Shown here in pieces: positions 50,905 to 60,009 of a stretch of 64,000 nt of DNA (position 1 is the stretch's first letter; each line of letters opens with the position of its first letter). A model generated the notes under the pieces. That model was not told where the DNA came from. It made no database searches and saw nothing but the letters and a program-made list of their open reading frames with translations. Location: assembly GCA_002349055.1 (NCBI GenBank), contig DECD01000014.1, forward strand, positions 14,491 through 78,490, written 5' to 3'. Source of the stretch: Bacteroidales bacterium UBA2939. GTDB taxonomy: Bacteria; Bacteroidota; Bacteroidia; Bacteroidales; P3. The position numbers and the translations under genes were made by a program.

Positions 50905-51394
50905 TCTTGCTTTCAGCGATATAACGGTCTCCGTAAAGATTCTTCATCTCCTCGTCGGTCAACCCCAGGTCGACTTTCACCTTGTAGATGTTGGGATAGG
51001 CGAGGAAGAGCATCAACACCGTGACCATAGCCAGCATCAGCAGCACATTCTGTCCCGAGAGAAGCATCATGAGGCAGAGCACCACCACAACAACAAAGAT
51101 GGAAAGGAACAGCGAGCGGATATAAGAGGCATAGCCTGTCACCTTGTCCTCGAGCTTTTCGCTCTGACGCAGACGCGGCACCTGCTTGCGGATGACCAGC
51201 AGCGCCATGCTCACCGACAGCACCGCCAACACGCTGCCGGCAATGAGCATCCAGCGGTTGACATACGGTGTCTGTCCCTCGAAACGCCAAGGGCTGGCAT
51301 ATTGGAACAAACCGGCAACAATCACTACGCCGACCGACCCCCAAAGGCCCATCTGCGAGCTACGCTTTATCGATTGTGTTTCTTTTTCTAACAT
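50894..51394 (-). CDS. Four-helix membrane protein, unknown function
   Basis: A 166-aa inner-membrane protein with four predicted transmembrane segments (about residues 18-34, 48-67, 94-112, 115-133) and a charged C-terminal tail ending LYGDRYIAESKNEE. No family is recognised. It lies between uvrA (4-base gap) and mnmE (11-base overlap), so it belongs to that transcription unit. ATG 51394 is preferred to the GTG one codon earlier. Confidence 0.7.
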   Translation of the reverse strand: MLEKETQSIKRSSQMGLWGSVGVVIVAGLFQYASPWRFEGQTPYVNRWMLIAGSVLAVLSVSMALLVIRKQVPRLRQSEKLEDKVTGYASYIRSLFLSIFVVVVVLCLMMLLSGQNVLLMLAMVTVLMLFLAYPNIYKVKVDLGLTDEEMKNLYGDRYIAESKNEE

Positions 51395-51397
51395 CAC

Positions 51398-54163
51398 TTA
51401 GTTATTTAGTTTCAAATATTTTGCAGTATAAGATTCCTTGCATTTCACCAAATCCTCGGGCGTACCGGCAAAGACCACGTTGCCACCTTTGTCGCCACCC
51501 TCGGGACCCATGTCGATGACCCAGTCGGCCACCTTGATGATGTCGTGGTGGTGCTCGATGACGACGATGCTGTGTCCACGCTCGATGAGGCGGTCGAATG
51601 CCGCCAGAAGTTTCTGTATGTCATGGAAATGCAATCCCGTCGAAGGCTCGTCGAAGATGAACATCATGGGCTGCTCAGCCTCGCCCTTGACCAGGTAGGA
51701 AGCCAGCTTGATGCGCTGACATTCGCCGCCGGAGAGCGAACTGGAGGACTGTCCCAGTTTCAGGTAGCCCAAGCCCACATCCTTCAGCGGCATGAGGCGG
51801 TTATAGATAGTGCGGGTCTCGTTGTCGTCGAAGAACTCCACGGCCTGGTCCACAGTCATCTCCAGGATGTCGCTGATGGTCTTGCCGCGGTATTGCACCT
51901 CCAACGCCTCCTCCTTGTAACGGCTTCCGTGGCACTCGTCGCAGAGCAGATGCACATCGCTCATAAACTGCATGCTGACGGTGACATATCCCTCACCCTG
52001 GCAGTTCTCGCAGCGGCCACCCTCGACGTTGAACGAGAAGAAACCGCTCTTGTAGCCGCGAGTCTTCGCCAACGGCTGCTTGGCATAGAGGGCGCGCACC
52101 TCGTCGAAGACTTTCATATAGGTGGCGGGATTACTGCGCGAGGAACGTCCGATGGGGTTCTGGTCCACCATCTCGACAGCCGCAATGCGGCGCACGTCGC
52201 CTTCCATAGCCACGCAACTGCCCACATAGTCGGGAGCGCCGTCGAAACGGTGCTGCAACACGTCGTAGAGCACCCTGCGAACCAGGCTCGTCTTGCCCGA
52301 GCCCGACACACCCGTCACCACCGTCAACACGCCCAGCGGAATGTCGACATCGATATATTTCAGGTTGTTGCAATAGGCGCCCTGTATCGTGATGCGGTCG
52401 CGCCAAGGGCGACGGCTCGTAGGGACGGCAATGCTCTTGCGCCCAAGCAGGTAGTCGGCCGTGAGCGAGTTCTTGGCCTTGGCCAATGCCTTGGGTGCAC
52501 CCGAGAAGACCACCTCGCCGCCCAGGCGTCCGGCGCCGGGGCCTATGTCTATCAGCCAGTCGGCAGCACGAATGATGTCCTCGTCGTGTTCCACCACGAT
52601 GACTGTGTTGCCGAGGTCGCGCAGCTTGCGCAGCACATTGATTAGCTGGCCAGTATCGCGCGAGTGCAAGCCTATCGACGGCTCGTCGAGAATATACATC
52701 GAACCCACCAGCGAGCTGCCCAGCGAGGTGGCCAGGTTGATGCGCTGGCTCTCACCGCCGCTGAGGCTGTTGCTGGCACGGTTCAGCGTCAGGTAGCCCA
52801 GTCCCACCTCGACAAGGTAGGACAGGCGGTTCTTGATTTCAGTAAGCAAACGGGTGGTCATCTCCACCTCGTGAGGAAGCAGACGGCTCTCGATGTCGGC
52901 GAACCAGTCGACCAACGCCGATACCGGCATCTCCACCAACTCGCTGATGCTCTTGCCGTCCACCTTCACATATTCCGCGTCCTTACGCAGTCGGCGACCG
53001 TGGCAGTCGGGACAGGTCGTCTTGCCGCGGTAGCGGGCAAGCATGACGCGGTATTGTATCTTATAACTCTGGCTTTCAACCCACTTGAAAAATCCGTCAA
53101 TGCCTTCCCACACCCCGTCGCCGTGCCACAGGATGTCTTTCTGTTCCGGCGTCAGGTTGTAGTAGGGCGTGTGGATGGGGAAATCGATGACGGCGGCGTG
53201 GCGGATAAACTCGCGTTTCACATCCTGCATCTTGTCGCCGTTCCAGCACACCACGGCATTCTCATAGATGCTGCGGCTCTTGTTGGGAACCACCATGTTT
53301 TCGTCGATGCCGATGACGCTGCCGTAGCCCTGACAGGTGGGGCAGGCGCCGTAGGGGTTGTTGAACGAGAAGAAGTTGGGGTTGGGCTTCTCGAAGGTGA
53401 TGCCGTCGGCCTCGAAACGATTCGAGAACTCGGCACGCTGGCCGTCGCCCGACTGCACCACACATCCTCCCCTACCCTCGAAGAACGCGCCCTGCACACT
53501 CTCGCCCACACGCGACCGCTGCTCGTCATCCTCGTGGTGCAGCTCTATGCGGTCCACCACCAGCAGCACATCGGCAAGCGCCTCCTTGGTTTCCAGCACG
53601 TCCTCTATCCTCACTATCGTTCCCTTCACCATTACCCTCTGGTAGCCTTCCTGTTGCAGTATATCGAGCTGCGAACGCAACTGACGCTCCTTCGAGTCCT
53701 CCAATGGCGACATTATCAGCACCTTCACACCCTCTGCCAGCGACAGGATGTAATCGACCACATCGCTCACCGAGTGGCGCTTCACCTCGCAACCCGACAC
53801 CGGCGAGAACGTGCGTCCCACCCTGGCGTAGAGCAACTTCAGGTATTCGTAAATCTCGGTGCTGGTGCCCACGGTCGAACGCGGGTTCGAGGTGTTCACC
53901 TTCTGCTCGATGGCCACCGCCGGTGCCAGACCGTGGATATAATCCACATCGGGCTTCGACATGCGTCCCAAAAACTGGCGGGCATACGAGCTCAAACTCT
54001 CCACATAGCGGCGCTGGCCCTCGGCAAACAGTGTGTCGAAAGCCAGACTCGACTTGCCGCTTCCGCTCAGGCCGGTGATGACCACCAGCTTCCCTTGCGG
54101 AATCTCCACGTCGATGTTCTTCAGGTTGTTGGCCCGCGCCCCTTTAATAACAATTTTGTCCAA
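51398..54163 (-). CDS. uvrA: Excinuclease ABC subunit A
   Basis: A 921-aa damage-recognition ATPase of nucleotide excision repair. Two ABC modules have Walker A GLSGSGKS (about residue 31) and GVSGSGKT (about 625), and two signature motifs (SLSGGESQRINLA, SLSGGECQRIKLA). There is a CPTCQGYG site and a complete zinc module CENCQGEG...CDECHGSRY. It loads UvrB at lesions. In the same window as mfd, which recruits UvrA to stalled polymerase. Confidence 0.97.
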   Translation of the reverse strand: MDKIVIKGARANNLKNIDVEIPQGKLVVITGLSGSGKSSLAFDTLFAEGQRRYVESLSSYARQFLGRMSKPDVDYIHGLAPAVAIEQKVNTSNPRSTVGTSTEIYEYLKLLYARVGRTFSPVSGCEVKRHSVSDVVDYILSLAEGVKVLIMSPLEDSKERQLRSQLDILQQEGYQRVMVKGTIVRIEDVLETKEALADVLLVVDRIELHHEDDEQRSRVGESVQGAFFEGRGGCVVQSGDGQRAEFSNRFEADGITFEKPNPNFFSFNNPYGACPTCQGYGSVIGIDENMVVPNKSRSIYENAVVCWNGDKMQDVKREFIRHAAVIDFPIHTPYYNLTPEQKDILWHGDGVWEGIDGFFKWVESQSYKIQYRVMLARYRGKTTCPDCHGRRLRKDAEYVKVDGKSISELVEMPVSALVDWFADIESRLLPHEVEMTTRLLTEIKNRLSYLVEVGLGYLTLNRASNSLSGGESQRINLATSLGSSLVGSMYILDEPSIGLHSRDTGQLINVLRKLRDLGNTVIVVEHDEDIIRAADWLIDIGPGAGRLGGEVVFSGAPKALAKAKNSLTADYLLGRKSIAVPTSRRPWRDRITIQGAYCNNLKYIDVDIPLGVLTVVTGVSGSGKTSLVRRVLYDVLQHRFDGAPDYVGSCVAMEGDVRRIAAVEMVDQNPIGRSSRSNPATYMKVFDEVRALYAKQPLAKTRGYKSGFFSFNVEGGRCENCQGEGYVTVSMQFMSDVHLLCDECHGSRYKEEALEVQYRGKTISDILEMTVDQAVEFFDDNETRTIYNRLMPLKDVGLGYLKLGQSSSSLSGGECQRIKLASYLVKGEAEQPMMFIFDEPSTGLHFHDIQKLLAAFDRLIERGHSIVVIEHHHDIIKVADWVIDMGPEGGDKGGNVVFAGTPEDLVKCKESYTAKYLKLNN

Positions 54164-54178
54164 TGCCTTCCCTCTCCA

Positions 54179-55669
54179 CTATTCAAGTTTCAACTCAACC
54201 AGACGCGACTTCTTGCCGTTGCGGGTCATCATCATCACGCTGCCGTCCTCTCGCTTCGAGGCAGCCACAAGCATGTGCTTCGTCTTCTTCTCGAGCACCG
54301 TCTTGGTCACGTCGCCATTCTCGGCCACCCTGTAGAGCACCAGGTTGCACTTGTCGTCTCCCAGCTCCAAATCCTTGGATTCCTTGGCGATATCGTATTC
54401 CGCAGGCTCTTTGGGATGCTCCGATTTCAGCAGGCACAGGGTGTCGCCCTGCGCAAAGAGGGCTATATACAGGCCGTCGTTCTCTTTCTTCTCAAAGTCG
54501 TTACGGCGCAGGTTGCGCGTCCATCTCACCTCGCCGTCGGCATCCATCGCCAGCAGGTGGATTCCCTGGGCGAAATGGGTGGTCGACACCGTGCCGTTGG
54601 CGTTGGTGTAGCGCAACACATAGCGGTGGCCGCAGGCCAGCACCGAGCCGTAGGGCATCGCAACACTCGCCAGAGGGGTCACAAAGGGAACCTCGCTGTC
54701 GCGCTGCACCTTCTTGGTCTTCTTGTTCAGCAGTATGTTCACATCCTCGTTCTGGAACGGACGCAGGATGAACTTCGTAATCGTCGCCGAGTCGATGTCG
54801 AAAGCCATCGACAGCGTGCCTCCGATGAGGTTGTCTTCGGGGTCGCTCTTGATGGGCGAGAAGAGGCCCGCACATATCATCTTGCGGTCCATAATGTTCA
54901 CAATCTGCATGTCTTCCACCCGCTCGCTGTTTATCTTCAGCACATAGCTGTCGCCCGTCTCTCCCGAGATGACATTCATCGTGAACCTCACTTCGATACC
55001 ATTCTGCTCATAACCCAAGGTCAACATCTCGCCATCGTTCGACACCGCCATACGGCTCGTTGTCCCCACGGGGAACTCCTTGCGCCACAGCTCGTTCATC
55101 TCGCGGTCGAACATCGTGGCCTCGGCCTCATATTTCCTTTTCTCGGTAAACTGCTGCAACGTGAGCAATCCCATGTATTCGCCGTCTGCACTCACCGCGC
55201 CCCACACATAGGTGTGGTCGCCTTTCTCCATCGTGCACTGGTACAGCGTGTCCAGCGCGCCGCCCACCAGCTGCAGGCTGTCCATGTCCACCGTGGCGGC
55301 CAGCACCACGGTCTTCCGGGCATTGCTGCTGTCCACGAGAATCACATGGGCAAAGGCGCCGTCGATGGCCGAGGCCACAATCTTGCAGTCACCCGTCTGC
55401 GGCAGCTCCAGTCGGCCGTAATCCCTGAGGTGGAGGTCCACCGACACCACCTGCCAGTCGTCCTCGCGGACAAAAGTCTTGGGGCCGTTGTCTTCGCGTA
55501 TCAGCCAGCAGTCGCGCTCATCAAAACGGCCTATATACCAGCTGTTCTGCAATGCCTCGGCCTCTATATTCTTGCTTTCGTTGCCCTTGGCGACGGTCAC
55601 CATGCCGCCCTGGGCCATCGCCGCGCTCCCCATCGCCAGGGTGGCCACAATCAGTAATAATTTCTTCAT
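54179..55669 (-). CDS. Secreted beta-propeller-like protein, unknown function
   Basis: A 496-aa exported protein (signal peptide MKKLLLIVATLAMGSAAMA-Q). The mature part is almost entirely beta, with repeated blades separated by turns (YTYVWGAVSADGEYMGLLTL-like, TSRMAVSNDGEMLTLGYE, HFAQGIHLLAMDADGEVRW), suggesting a WD40/PQQ-like propeller, though no named family is certain. It is 11 bases downstream of porX, so a T9SS or envelope link is possible but unproven. Confidence 0.65.
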   Translation of the reverse strand: MKKLLLIVATLAMGSAAMAQGGMVTVAKGNESKNIEAEALQNSWYIGRFDERDCWLIREDNGPKTFVREDDWQVVSVDLHLRDYGRLELPQTGDCKIVASAIDGAFAHVILVDSSNARKTVVLAATVDMDSLQLVGGALDTLYQCTMEKGDHTYVWGAVSADGEYMGLLTLQQFTEKRKYEAEATMFDREMNELWRKEFPVGTTSRMAVSNDGEMLTLGYEQNGIEVRFTMNVISGETGDSYVLKINSERVEDMQIVNIMDRKMICAGLFSPIKSDPEDNLIGGTLSMAFDIDSATITKFILRPFQNEDVNILLNKKTKKVQRDSEVPFVTPLASVAMPYGSVLACGHRYVLRYTNANGTVSTTHFAQGIHLLAMDADGEVRWTRNLRRNDFEKKENDGLYIALFAQGDTLCLLKSEHPKEPAEYDIAKESKDLELGDDKCNLVLYRVAENGDVTKTVLEKKTKHMLVAASKREDGSVMMMTRNGKKSRLVELKLE

Positions 55670-55673
55670 AAAC

Positions 55674-55704
55674 TTAGAACTTAAAACTTAGAACTTAAAA
55701 CTAT
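55674..55704. repeat. ACTTAGAACTTAAA repeat at the porX stop codon
   Basis: Two-plus units of AACTTAGAACTTAAA fill the gap between genes and encode the last residues (SSKF) and stop codon of PorX. Confidence 0.7.
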
Positions 55705-57264
55705 AAACGGCACCATCACCTCCTCCATCGACACGCCGCCGTGCTGGAAGGTGTTGGTGTAGTAACGCACATACTCGTTGTAGTTGTTGGGATAGGCGAA
55801 GAAGTCGCCCGCACGGCAGAAGATGTAGGGGCTCGTCACATGGCGCTTGGGCAGGAAAATCTTCTTCGGCTCCTTTACCTCGAAGACCTCTTTCGGGTTG
55901 TAATCCAACAGCCTGCCCTGCTTGTAGCGCAAGTTGACGCTGATGTCGCGGTCGCCTTTCACACGCACCGGGTGGTCAATCTTCACACTGCCGTGATCGG
56001 TGGTGATAATGACATTCACCTCCTTCTCACTCAGCACCTTGATGATATCCAGCAGCGGAGAATGTTCCATCCACGAGAGGGTCACACTGCGGTAGGCCTT
56101 CTCGTCCTCGGCCAGCTCGCGCACAATGTCGCTGTCGGTGCGCGCATGACTCAACATATCGATGAAGTTATAGATGATGACATTCAAGTCGTTGCGCATC
56201 AGCTCGGGCAGGCGGTCGACCAGCTTCTTGCCGTATTGCGCGTTGAGCACCTTGTTGTACGAGGTCTTCAGGTTCAGCCCGTTGCGGCGCAGGTTCTCGC
56301 ACAGCAGCTCGTGCTCGTACTGGTTCTTCCAGCCCTCCTCGTCTTCGTTCACCCAGTATTGCGGGTACATCCTTTCTATCTCGCTGGGCATCAAGCCCGC
56401 GAACATCGCGTTGCGGGCAAACTGCGTCGTCGTCGGCACAATGGTGTAGTATATCTCGTCGCGCTCCGTGCGCAAGTACTGCTCCACCAGCGGCTGCACC
56501 ATCTTCCACTGGTCGTAGCGGAAGTTGTCGATGACTATCAGGAACGTACTCTTCACTCCCCCTCGCCCATTGGAGAGGGGGCTGGGGGGTGAGGCCAATA
56601 AAGGCATCATCCTCTCTTTCAGCACCGAAGGCGACATCAGGGGCTTCTCCTTCGCGCCATTCAACCAGTCGACATAGTTCTCCTCGTAGAAGCGGCAGAA
56701 CTGGCGGTTGGCCTCTTCTTTCTGCGACATGAATATCTCGTGGATATTCTCGTCTTCGCTCGGCGCAAGTTCCAAATCCCAGTAGACGAGCTTTTTGTAA
56801 ATTTCCTTCCACTCCTCGGCGTCCAATCGGCCGCCAATCTGCATGCCTATCTCGCGGAACTGCTGCTGGTAGTTCATCGTCGAGTGCTCGCTTTGCAGAC
56901 GCTTGCGCTCGGTGTGTTTCTTCACCGTCAGCCATATCTGGTTGGGGTTCACCGGCTTGATGAGGTAGTCGCTGATTTTGCCGCCCAGGGCATCCTCCAT
57001 GATGTGTTCCTCCTCGCTCTTGGTAATCATCACCACCGGCAGCTGCGGCCAGCGCTCCTTGATGCGGCGCAGGGTGTCGATGCCGCTCAATCCCGGCATC
57101 TGCTCGTCGAGAAACACCATGTCGGGCACCTGCTCTTCCAGTATGTCCAGCGCGTCGCTGCCACTCTGCACAGGCACCACGTCGCATCCTTTCTCCTTGA
57201 GAAACAATATGTGGGGCTTCAACAGCTCAATCTCGTCATCGGCCCAAAGTATCGTCGTCTGCAT
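55681..57264 (-). CDS. porX: T9SS response regulator PorX (receiver-PglZ)
   Basis: A 527-aa protein with an N-terminal response-regulator receiver domain (acidic pair in WADDEIE, phospho-acceptor Asp about 53 in VFLDEQMPG, Lys in SDYLIKPVNP). A helical middle follows (about residues 125-220), then a C-terminal PglZ/alkaline-phosphatase-superfamily domain (VIDNFRYDQWK, TTTQFARNAMF, NFIDMLSHART, TTDHGSVKIDHP). In Porphyromonas PorX acts with the PorY kinase and SigP to control T9SS genes; zinc-dependent phosphodiesterase activity is known for the family. Residues about 223-238 (SPPSPLSNGRGG) are encoded by a family-B palindromic element inserted before the PglZ domain. Confidence 0.93.
   Translation of the reverse strand: MQTTILWADDEIELLKPHILFLKEKGCDVVPVQSGSDALDILEEQVPDMVFLDEQMPGLSGIDTLRRIKERWPQLPVVMITKSEEEHIMEDALGGKISDYLIKPVNPNQIWLTVKKHTERKRLQSEHSTMNYQQQFREIGMQIGGRLDAEEWKEIYKKLVYWDLELAPSEDENIHEIFMSQKEEANRQFCRFYEENYVDWLNGAKEKPLMSPSVLKERMMPLLASPPSPLSNGRGGVKSTFLIVIDNFRYDQWKMVQPLVEQYLRTERDEIYYTIVPTTTQFARNAMFAGLMPSEIERMYPQYWVNEDEEGWKNQYEHELLCENLRRNGLNLKTSYNKVLNAQYGKKLVDRLPELMRNDLNVIIYNFIDMLSHARTDSDIVRELAEDEKAYRSVTLSWMEHSPLLDIIKVLSEKEVNVIITTDHGSVKIDHPVRVKGDRDISVNLRYKQGRLLDYNPKEVFEVKEPKKIFLPKRHVTSPYIFCRAGDFFAYPNNYNEYVRYYTNTFQHGGVSMEEVMVPFIVLSSKF
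56550..56596 (-). repeat. Family-B element in-frame in porX
   Basis: Coding strand GGCCTCACCCCCCAGCCCCC and onward, with CCCTCTCCAATGGGCGAGGG as a stem. The same CCTCACCCCC...CCTCTCC start as the ABC linker element (37029) and translated in a related frame (SPPSPLSN versus TPNPSPYG). Confidence 0.8.
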
Positions 57265-57346
57265 ACAATTTTCTTTAATTATTTTTTACAATAACGAATC
57301 TATTATAAAAAAATTGTATCCTCCAACAACAAAATAAATCCGAAAG

Positions 57347-57424
57347 ACCTACCACAACCCTACCAACCCCCTACCAACTCCTACCGCGGTAGGACTTGGT
57401 TAGGAGTTGGTAGGGAGTTGATAA
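57347..57424. repeat. CCTACC/GGTAGG intergenic palindrome, copy 4
   Basis: Centre ACTCCTACCGCGGTAGGACT, right arm TTGGTTAGGAGTTGGTAGG and GAGTTGATAA, left arm CCTACCAACCCCCTACC. Upstream of porX; nothing else is recognised in 57265-57457. Confidence 0.85.
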
Positions 57425-57457
57425 CTGGTTCATAGGTACTTAGCCCCAACCCAAAAG

Positions 57458-57484
57458 CACCCCTTCTCGAGGAGTGCTTTAGAA
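57458..57484. terminator. Possible hairpin terminator
   Basis: AAAGCACCCCT / AGGAGTGCTTT with one mismatch, just past the end of the sorting-domain remnant on the minus strand. Confidence 0.4.
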
Positions 57485-57503
57485 ATGTTTCTATAGGATA
57501 TAT

Positions 57504-57755
57504 CTATCTGATTACCACATCTTTCTTTGCCGAATGGTCGCCAATTTTAACAATATACGTCCCCGACGTTGGGACATCGAACGTGACGCGCCAGCCAAAC
57601 TGCTCCCCTAAGTTAGGGGAGCTGGCAGCCCCTTGCGGGCTGACTGAGGAGTGTGTCAACATCCGTCCCGTCACATCAAACACCCTCACCTCGCCCAACG
57701 TCCCACCGTCACCACTCTCCACCACAATCCGATGGTAACTAAATAAAGAAAAAAA
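57504..57755 (-). pseudogene. Remnant of a T9SS C-terminal sorting domain gene
   Basis: The minus-strand frame (stop codon upstream at 57756) holds only the last part of a type A sorting domain: LGEVRVFDVTGRML, then SGTYIVKIGDHSAKKDVVIR. The usual PNP motif and the whole passenger are missing, and no signal peptide is possible. Between GRML and the final strands a family-A palindromic element is translated (THSSVSPQGAASSPNLGEQ). So the ancestral gene had taken in the element before it was truncated, perhaps when the AT-rich DNA to the right arrived. Confidence 0.7.
57600..57657 (-). repeat. Family-A element inside the sorting-domain remnant
   Basis: Stem GCTCCCCT-AAGTT-AGGGGAGC, second stem GGCAGCCCC/GCGGGCTG, tail CTGAGGAGTGTGTC. 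It reads in the same frame and order as the ABC ATPase copy at 36358. Confidence 0.85.
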
Positions 57756-57983
57756 CTAGAACACCTTTAATCTCAGCCCATATTGGACCTAGAAAAACAA
57801 TCTTCAAAAACAGAATCCCTTTCTTTACATAAATCAAAAAAGCAATAGTAACAATCTGACTAACAGTTAGATAACAAAACAATACAATTCCCTAAAAGGA
57901 AGTTTTTTTCTCGCTCATAGATTTAGTTATTTTATTTGTGTATATCTAATATTTTAATCGTTTTTTTCAATAATACACTTCCT
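57756..57983. other. AT-rich gene-free spacer
   Basis: No ORF, repeat family or promoter recognised. The sharp drop in GC marks the edge of accessory island 2. Confidence 0.5.
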
Positions 57984-59054
57984 CTATTCACCATCTTCTT
58001 CAATGAGGTTTTCTTCTTTTTTGTGATTCAATTTTACATACAACAAAATAAAGGCCACAAAAAGTGCCGATAGAATTCCAAATCCCCAATAAATAAAGTT
58101 CAATCTGTCTTTGGTTTTAATATCTTCCCTTGATTTATAACAAATTGTCAAATACGAACTAGGTTTGCTATAAAAATACACATTGGCAGCCACACCAACA
58201 TTTTTGGCGTAATATCCGGAACATGAATTGTACACATTTTTCACATCCGAATCATAAATCATTAGCCAATTAGGGCCATATAGCGGCGGAGTCCAGTTGT
58301 CATAGCATTTAATATCGTAATCAATTGTCCCCTCGTTACTCATGACATTGACGACCCAATAGTATTCATTTTCTATTTCTCTCAATAAATTCCCTGGATT
58401 TCCATGAACACTTTCATGTGCAGAGAAATATTGTTTTATCGTATTATATGAGGCATCCAGCTCTACAAAAGCATAATTGTATCTTGAATAGAAATTATTC
58501 TTGAATCCTATTTGATATGGTATAACATCGTATTCATAAGCGCCTCCATCCCTATCTTGCTGGAGAACACTTAAAAAATAATAAGACAAAAAAGGATCAG
58601 TCTTTTCTCCTTCATCTATGCAAAAAAGTTTTTTTACACCTTTATACCCATCAAGAATAGGCTCCATCATTTGTTTTCTTTTATGAAAGCCCAAGTTCTC
58701 CTCAAGTCCAGAATCCATATAAAATGGAATTGGTATTGGCTTAAAGAAATCATCAAATTCATCCTTATATTCTTTCCCAGATGTATTTTTATATGCTAGG
58801 TGCAAAGCAAGTCTATTTTTGAATCGTTCTCTGCGATTCATACGATAATCATAGATTTGTGCAATAGATGCTTGCATATACCCCGCATTGGATTTCCTTC
58901 CATATTTTTCAAAAACGGCATTGAAACTCTGCCTTGCTTCGGAAAACAGTTTCCAATCTTTGTTATTAACATATTTCAAGGACCCCCAATATATCGCACA
59001 TAATCCCACTATATATATGCCTATGGCAATCCATATAATATATCGTCTTTTCAT
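57984..59054 (-). CDS. AT-rich membrane-anchored protein, unknown function
   Basis: A 356-aa protein with transmembrane helices at both ends (about residues 5-24 and 320-342) and an intervening domain of about 290 residues, probably outside the cytoplasm. The domain is rich in aromatic residues and Asn/Asp (for example NYAFVELDASYNTIKQYFS); no family is recognised. Codon usage and base composition are strongly AT-biased compared with the housekeeping genes, which suggests recent acquisition. ATG 59054 is preferred because the first helix follows directly. A 62-codon ORF lies 14 bases upstream on the same strand. Confidence 0.7.
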   Translation of the reverse strand: MKRRYIIWIAIGIYIVGLCAIYWGSLKYVNNKDWKLFSEARQSFNAVFEKYGRKSNAGYMQASIAQIYDYRMNRRERFKNRLALHLAYKNTSGKEYKDEFDDFFKPIPIPFYMDSGLEENLGFHKRKQMMEPILDGYKGVKKLFCIDEGEKTDPFLSYYFLSVLQQDRDGGAYEYDVIPYQIGFKNNFYSRYNYAFVELDASYNTIKQYFSAHESVHGNPGNLLREIENEYYWVVNVMSNEGTIDYDIKCYDNWTPPLYGPNWLMIYDSDVKNVYNSCSGYYAKNVGVAANVYFYSKPSSYLTICYKSREDIKTKDRLNFIYWGFGILSALFVAFILLYVKLNHKKEENLIEEDGE

Positions 59055-59068
59055 TTTATTTCGTTTGA

Positions 59069-59257
59069 TTATCTTTCTGTAATCCTGTTTTTGACCTCCG
59101 GAATCAGCGTTCTCTCCAAATTGGAAGTCCACGTTTTGTTTTTCTGAAATTTGTTCTCCATAGAGATATTTTCCAGCAAATCGGTCAAATTGCAGGATGT
59201 TTTTCGGCTTTCTTGCTTGTTAGCAGTGCCGTCGATGCTTCTCTTAAATAAGGACAA
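59069..59257 (-). CDS. Possible small protein upstream of the AT-rich membrane protein
   Basis: A 62-codon ORF (MSLFKRSIDGTANKQESRKT start, rich in Lys, Asn and Thr) ending 14 bases before the next gene. There is no homology I recognise and no clear promoter. It may be a small partner, the remnant of a larger gene, or chance. Confidence 0.25.
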   Translation of the reverse strand: MSLFKRSIDGTANKQESRKTSCNLTDLLENISMENKFQKNKTWTSNLERTLIPEVKNRITER

Positions 59258-59507
59258 AAGAAAAAGTACGTGGAATTATTCTCTTGTTGCTCCTTATCAG
59301 CTGTTAAGGCTCTGCAATGCCTGCGTAATGACAAGGTGCGAATAATTCACGCCCAATCGTGAACCTCTGCGATGCTTATTCCCTTACGCATTGAATTTTG
59401 CAGATTCTAACAGACGAGAATAATGGGCGGTTAGCTCATTTATGTTTTTCTATTTCTGTTTTTTACATGTTGTTGTTTGTTTGGTTCGATGAGAATTATA
59501 AATAAAA
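59258..59507. other. Gene-free spacer
   Basis: Moderately AT-rich DNA without a convincing gene. The minus-strand frame reads a short Lys/Arg/Gln-rich stretch with stops and may be a remnant of a longer gene. Confidence 0.35.
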
Positions 59508-59786
59508 TTATTTGAATAAATCGGCATGCGAGCCGGTACGGCTAAAGAGCATGATCATCTCATTGTCGTGCGGTTCCCATACCATCAACCAGTCGGGTCT
59601 AATGTGGCATTCCCACATGCCTACATAATTGCCCGTCAGTTTGTGCGGATGGTATTGAGCTGGAAGCGTCCCGGTTTCAGCAAGTTGGTTCATTGCATCA
59701 CGAAGCAATTGCATGTCGCAACCGCGTCGCTTGCACAGTTCCGCATCTTTGACGAAACGTTTGGTGACTCGGATGGTGTATTTCAT
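59508..59786 (-). CDS. YafQ-family mRNA interferase toxin
   Basis: A 92-aa RelE-superfamily toxin: YTIRVTKRFVKDAELCKRRG, HKLTGNYVGMWECHIRPDWL, and the C-terminal RTGSHADLF. The YafQ catalytic set is visible as H46/H48, H61, D65 and H87 (HIRPD and SHADLF). It cleaves mRNA on the ribosome when free. It follows its antitoxin with a four-base overlap. Confidence 0.9.
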   Translation of the reverse strand: MKYTIRVTKRFVKDAELCKRRGCDMQLLRDAMNQLAETGTLPAQYHPHKLTGNYVGMWECHIRPDWLMVWEPHDNEMIMLFSRTGSHADLFK

Positions 59787-59977
59787 AAAAGATTATGTTG
59801 CGTGAAGAAATCATCTACGTTGTCGTAGTCCTCCACATTCCCATTTTCCGCATCGCGGATGGCTTCTTCGAGGTCGAGACTTCTTTCGTGGAAGATGCCT
59901 AGCGAGCGAATGAACGACACCACTTTCTGCGCCATCGCATTGGTTGGGTCGTAATCGAAAACCATTGTTGCTTCCAT
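59783..59977 (-). CDS. Antitoxin of the YafQ-type module
   Basis: A 64-aa acidic protein. The N-terminal part (MEATMVFDYDPTNAMAQKVV) is a short version of the DinJ/RelB-like or PHD-like beginnings seen with Bacteroidales YafQ toxins. The C-terminal half (SLDLEEAIRDAENGNVEDYD) is acidic and probably wraps the toxin. The clear DNA-binding ribbon-helix-helix of DinJ is not obvious. Start 59977 is chosen; an ATG at 59965 is also possible. Confidence 0.75.
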   Translation of the reverse strand: MEATMVFDYDPTNAMAQKVVSFIRSLGIFHERSLDLEEAIRDAENGNVEDYDNVDDFFTQHNLL

Positions 59978-60001
59978 CTTTTTGATGTTTATTTCAATTT
60001 G

Positions 60002-60009
60002 CAAATTTA
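60002..60009 (-). promoter_or_regulatory. -7 box (TAAATTTG) of the YafQ module
   Basis: TAAATTTGCAAATTG on the minus strand, about 25 bases upstream of the antitoxin start. Confidence 0.5.

Noticed and set aside
52664..55657. 997-codon plus-strand ORF across uvrA and its neighbour
   Set aside because: Runs antisense through two supported genes. The His/Val/Leu-rich product has no recognisable family.
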